6,668 bases of DNA from assembly GCA_004357415.1 (NCBI GenBank), contig SMVY01000178.1, forward strand, positions 1 through 6,668, written 5' to 3'. The stretch comes from Gemmatimonadota bacterium. GTDB lineage: Bacteria > Gemmatimonadota > Gemmatimonadetes > Gemmatimonadales > GWC2-71-9. Positions 5,504 to 6,668 of this stretch are shown in pieces (position 1 is the stretch's first letter; each line of letters opens with the position of its first letter). The translations under genes and the position numbers were made by a program. Below the pieces are notes generated by a model that worked only from the letters and a program-made list of their open reading frames with translations, ran no database searches and was not told where the DNA came from.

Positions 5504-6668
5504 GGTGGCTGGTGGAGCCGTTGAATCGCGTTATGGAGGGGGTGCTGATCGCCCTCGACGCCATGCGCGCCAACCGCACCCGGTCGGCGCTCACGGTTCT
5601 CGGCGTGGTCATCGGCGTGGCCACGGTGATGGCCATGGCATCGATCGTCCAAGGGATCCGCTCGCAGATCTTCACCGCGCTCGAGATCGCCGGCCCGCGG
5701 GTGTTCTACGTCATGCGGTTCTTTTCGCAGACACCCATCGATCCGACCAACCTCCCCTACGAGGTCCGCATCCGCCCCGTGGTGAGTGAAGCGGACGCCA
5801 AGGCGTTGCAGCGGGTGGCGGACATCGACTACGCCGGCATCTGGATCCAGGTGTTTCAGCGACTCGAGTATCAGGGTGTCCGCACCCAACAGATGACCAT
5901 CTGGGCGGCAGACCGCAACTACATGGAGATCGCCGGGGGAACGCTGCTCGCGGGACGGTTCTTCAGTCCTGCGGAAATGTCGGGAGACCCCGTCATCGTC
6001 CTGGAGATCGACGTGGCCGACCGGCTGTTCGGGCAGATGCGACCCGTCGGCAAGGTGGTGCGTGTGGGCGGCGTGGCCCTCAGGGTCATCGGCATCTACC
6101 AACGGCCAGAGAACATCTTCGAACCCCCGGGCCAAGAGACCGGTGGCATCGTGCCGTTCCGTCTGGCCAAGCGCAACTTCCGCTACGACGAAACCAACGC
6201 CCTGTTTCTGGCGGTCAAGGGTGCCGAACGGGTGACGGTGGACCGGGCGCAGGATATGGCCATGGTGGCCCTGCGACGCACCCGCAACCTGCGGCCGGGA
6301 CAGCCCAACAACTTCGACATCATCACCCAAGACCAAATCCTCGAAGTCATCGACACTCTGACCAACGCCTTCTTCGGCGTCATGGTGGCGCTGTCGGGCG
6401 TTGCCCTCCTGGTGGGCGGCATCGGGGTGATGGCCATCATGATGGTGTCTGTCACCAGCCGCACCCGCGAAATAGGCCTGCGCAAGGCCCTGGGCGCCCG
6501 ACGCCGGGAAATCCTGTGGCAATTCCTGGTGGAATCGGCCACGTTGACACTGATGGGCGGCCTCCTGGGGATCGGGCTTGGCCTGCTGGCCGGCTGGGGC
6601 CTCAAGAGCATGCTGAATCTCAGCGCTCCCATTCCCGTATCGAGTGCGGTGATCGCTACGCTGGTGAG
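5500..6668 (+). CDS. MacB/FtsX-family ABC transporter permease (second of tandem pair, cut by window edge)
   Basis: The first 389 codons of a second permease are present; the frame is still open at the right edge, with probably only the last membrane helix and tail missing. The ATG at 5500-5502 overlaps the TGA of the previous gene (5501-5503), so translation is probably coupled. Met12 is an alternative start. Membrane helix 1 is at about 29-52 (after MRANRTRSALTVLGVVIGV). The periplasmic domain spans about 55-285, including VIVLEIDVADRLFG and VGKVVRVGGVALRVIGIY. FtsX helices are at about 288-313 and 342-367, with the coupling segment SRTREIGLRKALGARRREIL (320-339). It is clearly related to the permease before it, both in layout and around the EIGLRK motif. 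Together they would form a heterodimer, as in LolCE, powered by an ATPase encoded elsewhere, most likely downstream. Confidence 0.93.
   Translation, partial: MRWLVEPLNRVMEGVLIALDAMRANRTRSALTVLGVVIGVATVMAMASIVQGIRSQIFTALEIAGPRVFYVMRFFSQTPIDPTNLPYEVRIRPVVSEADAKALQRVADIDYAGIWIQVFQRLEYQGVRTQQMTIWAADRNYMEIAGGTLLAGRFFSPAEMSGDPVIVLEIDVADRLFGQMRPVGKVVRVGGVALRVIGIYQRPENIFEPPGQETGGIVPFRLAKRNFRYDETNALFLAVKGAERVTVDRAQDMAMVALRRTRNLRPGQPNNFDIITQDQILEVIDTLTNAFFGVMVALSGVALLVGGIGVMAIMMVSVTSRTREIGLRKALGARRREILWQFLVESATLTLMGGLLGIGLGLLAGWGLKSMLNLSAPIPVSSAVIATLV

Noticed and set aside
5446..6522. Long minus-strand reading frame (358 codons) opposite the second permease.
   Set aside because: It is a His/Asp/Gly-rich antisense shadow; the plus strand encodes a clear FtsX-family permease.

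Overview
This is a GC-rich bacterial window (third codon positions strongly G/C) with two divergent groups of genes dominated by FtsX/MacB-type ABC transporter parts. No rRNA, tRNA, transposase or CRISPR is visible. The many FtsX-like permeases, a small lipoprotein and degenerate 7-bp intergenic repeats would suit a Gram-negative, probably uncultured lineage such as Gemmatimonadota or Acidobacteriota. That assignment is a guess; no marker gene is present.

Minus strand, reading leftward from 2875: a 591-residue envelope protein (predicted signal peptide, large extracytoplasmic domain, two membrane segments, NTF2-like C-terminal domain with an H-x-x-H-x-H cluster), then a LolD/MacB-type ATPase (316-990), then an FtsX-like permease that runs off the left edge (1-319). 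ATPase and permease overlap by 4 bp. Together they look like one transport or lipoprotein-handling system with a dedicated extracytoplasmic partner.

Plus strand, reading rightward from 2991: a 202-residue lipoprotein, an AhpD-like peroxidase-related gene (3613-4197), and two tandem MacB-type permeases (4259-5503 and 5500 to beyond the right edge) that overlap by 4 bp. Their ATPase is not in the window.

The main discovery is in the AhpD-like gene. A simple reading stops at an in-frame TGA (3856-3858), but the same frame continues without any indel through the rest of the domain to TAG at 4195-4197. The TGA sits exactly where the second cysteine of the redox motif C-x-x-C-x-x-x-H belongs. A perfect 6-bp hairpin with a hexaloop follows at a distance suitable for a bacterial SECIS. 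The best reading is a selenoprotein with a C-x-x-U active site, which ordinary annotation would split or call a pseudogene.

A second unusual signal is a pair of degenerate 7-bp repeat arrays (992-1054 on the minus strand and 4214-4255 on the plus strand). Each ends 1-3 nt before the start codon of an ABC transporter gene, in the place where a ribosome binding site would normally be.
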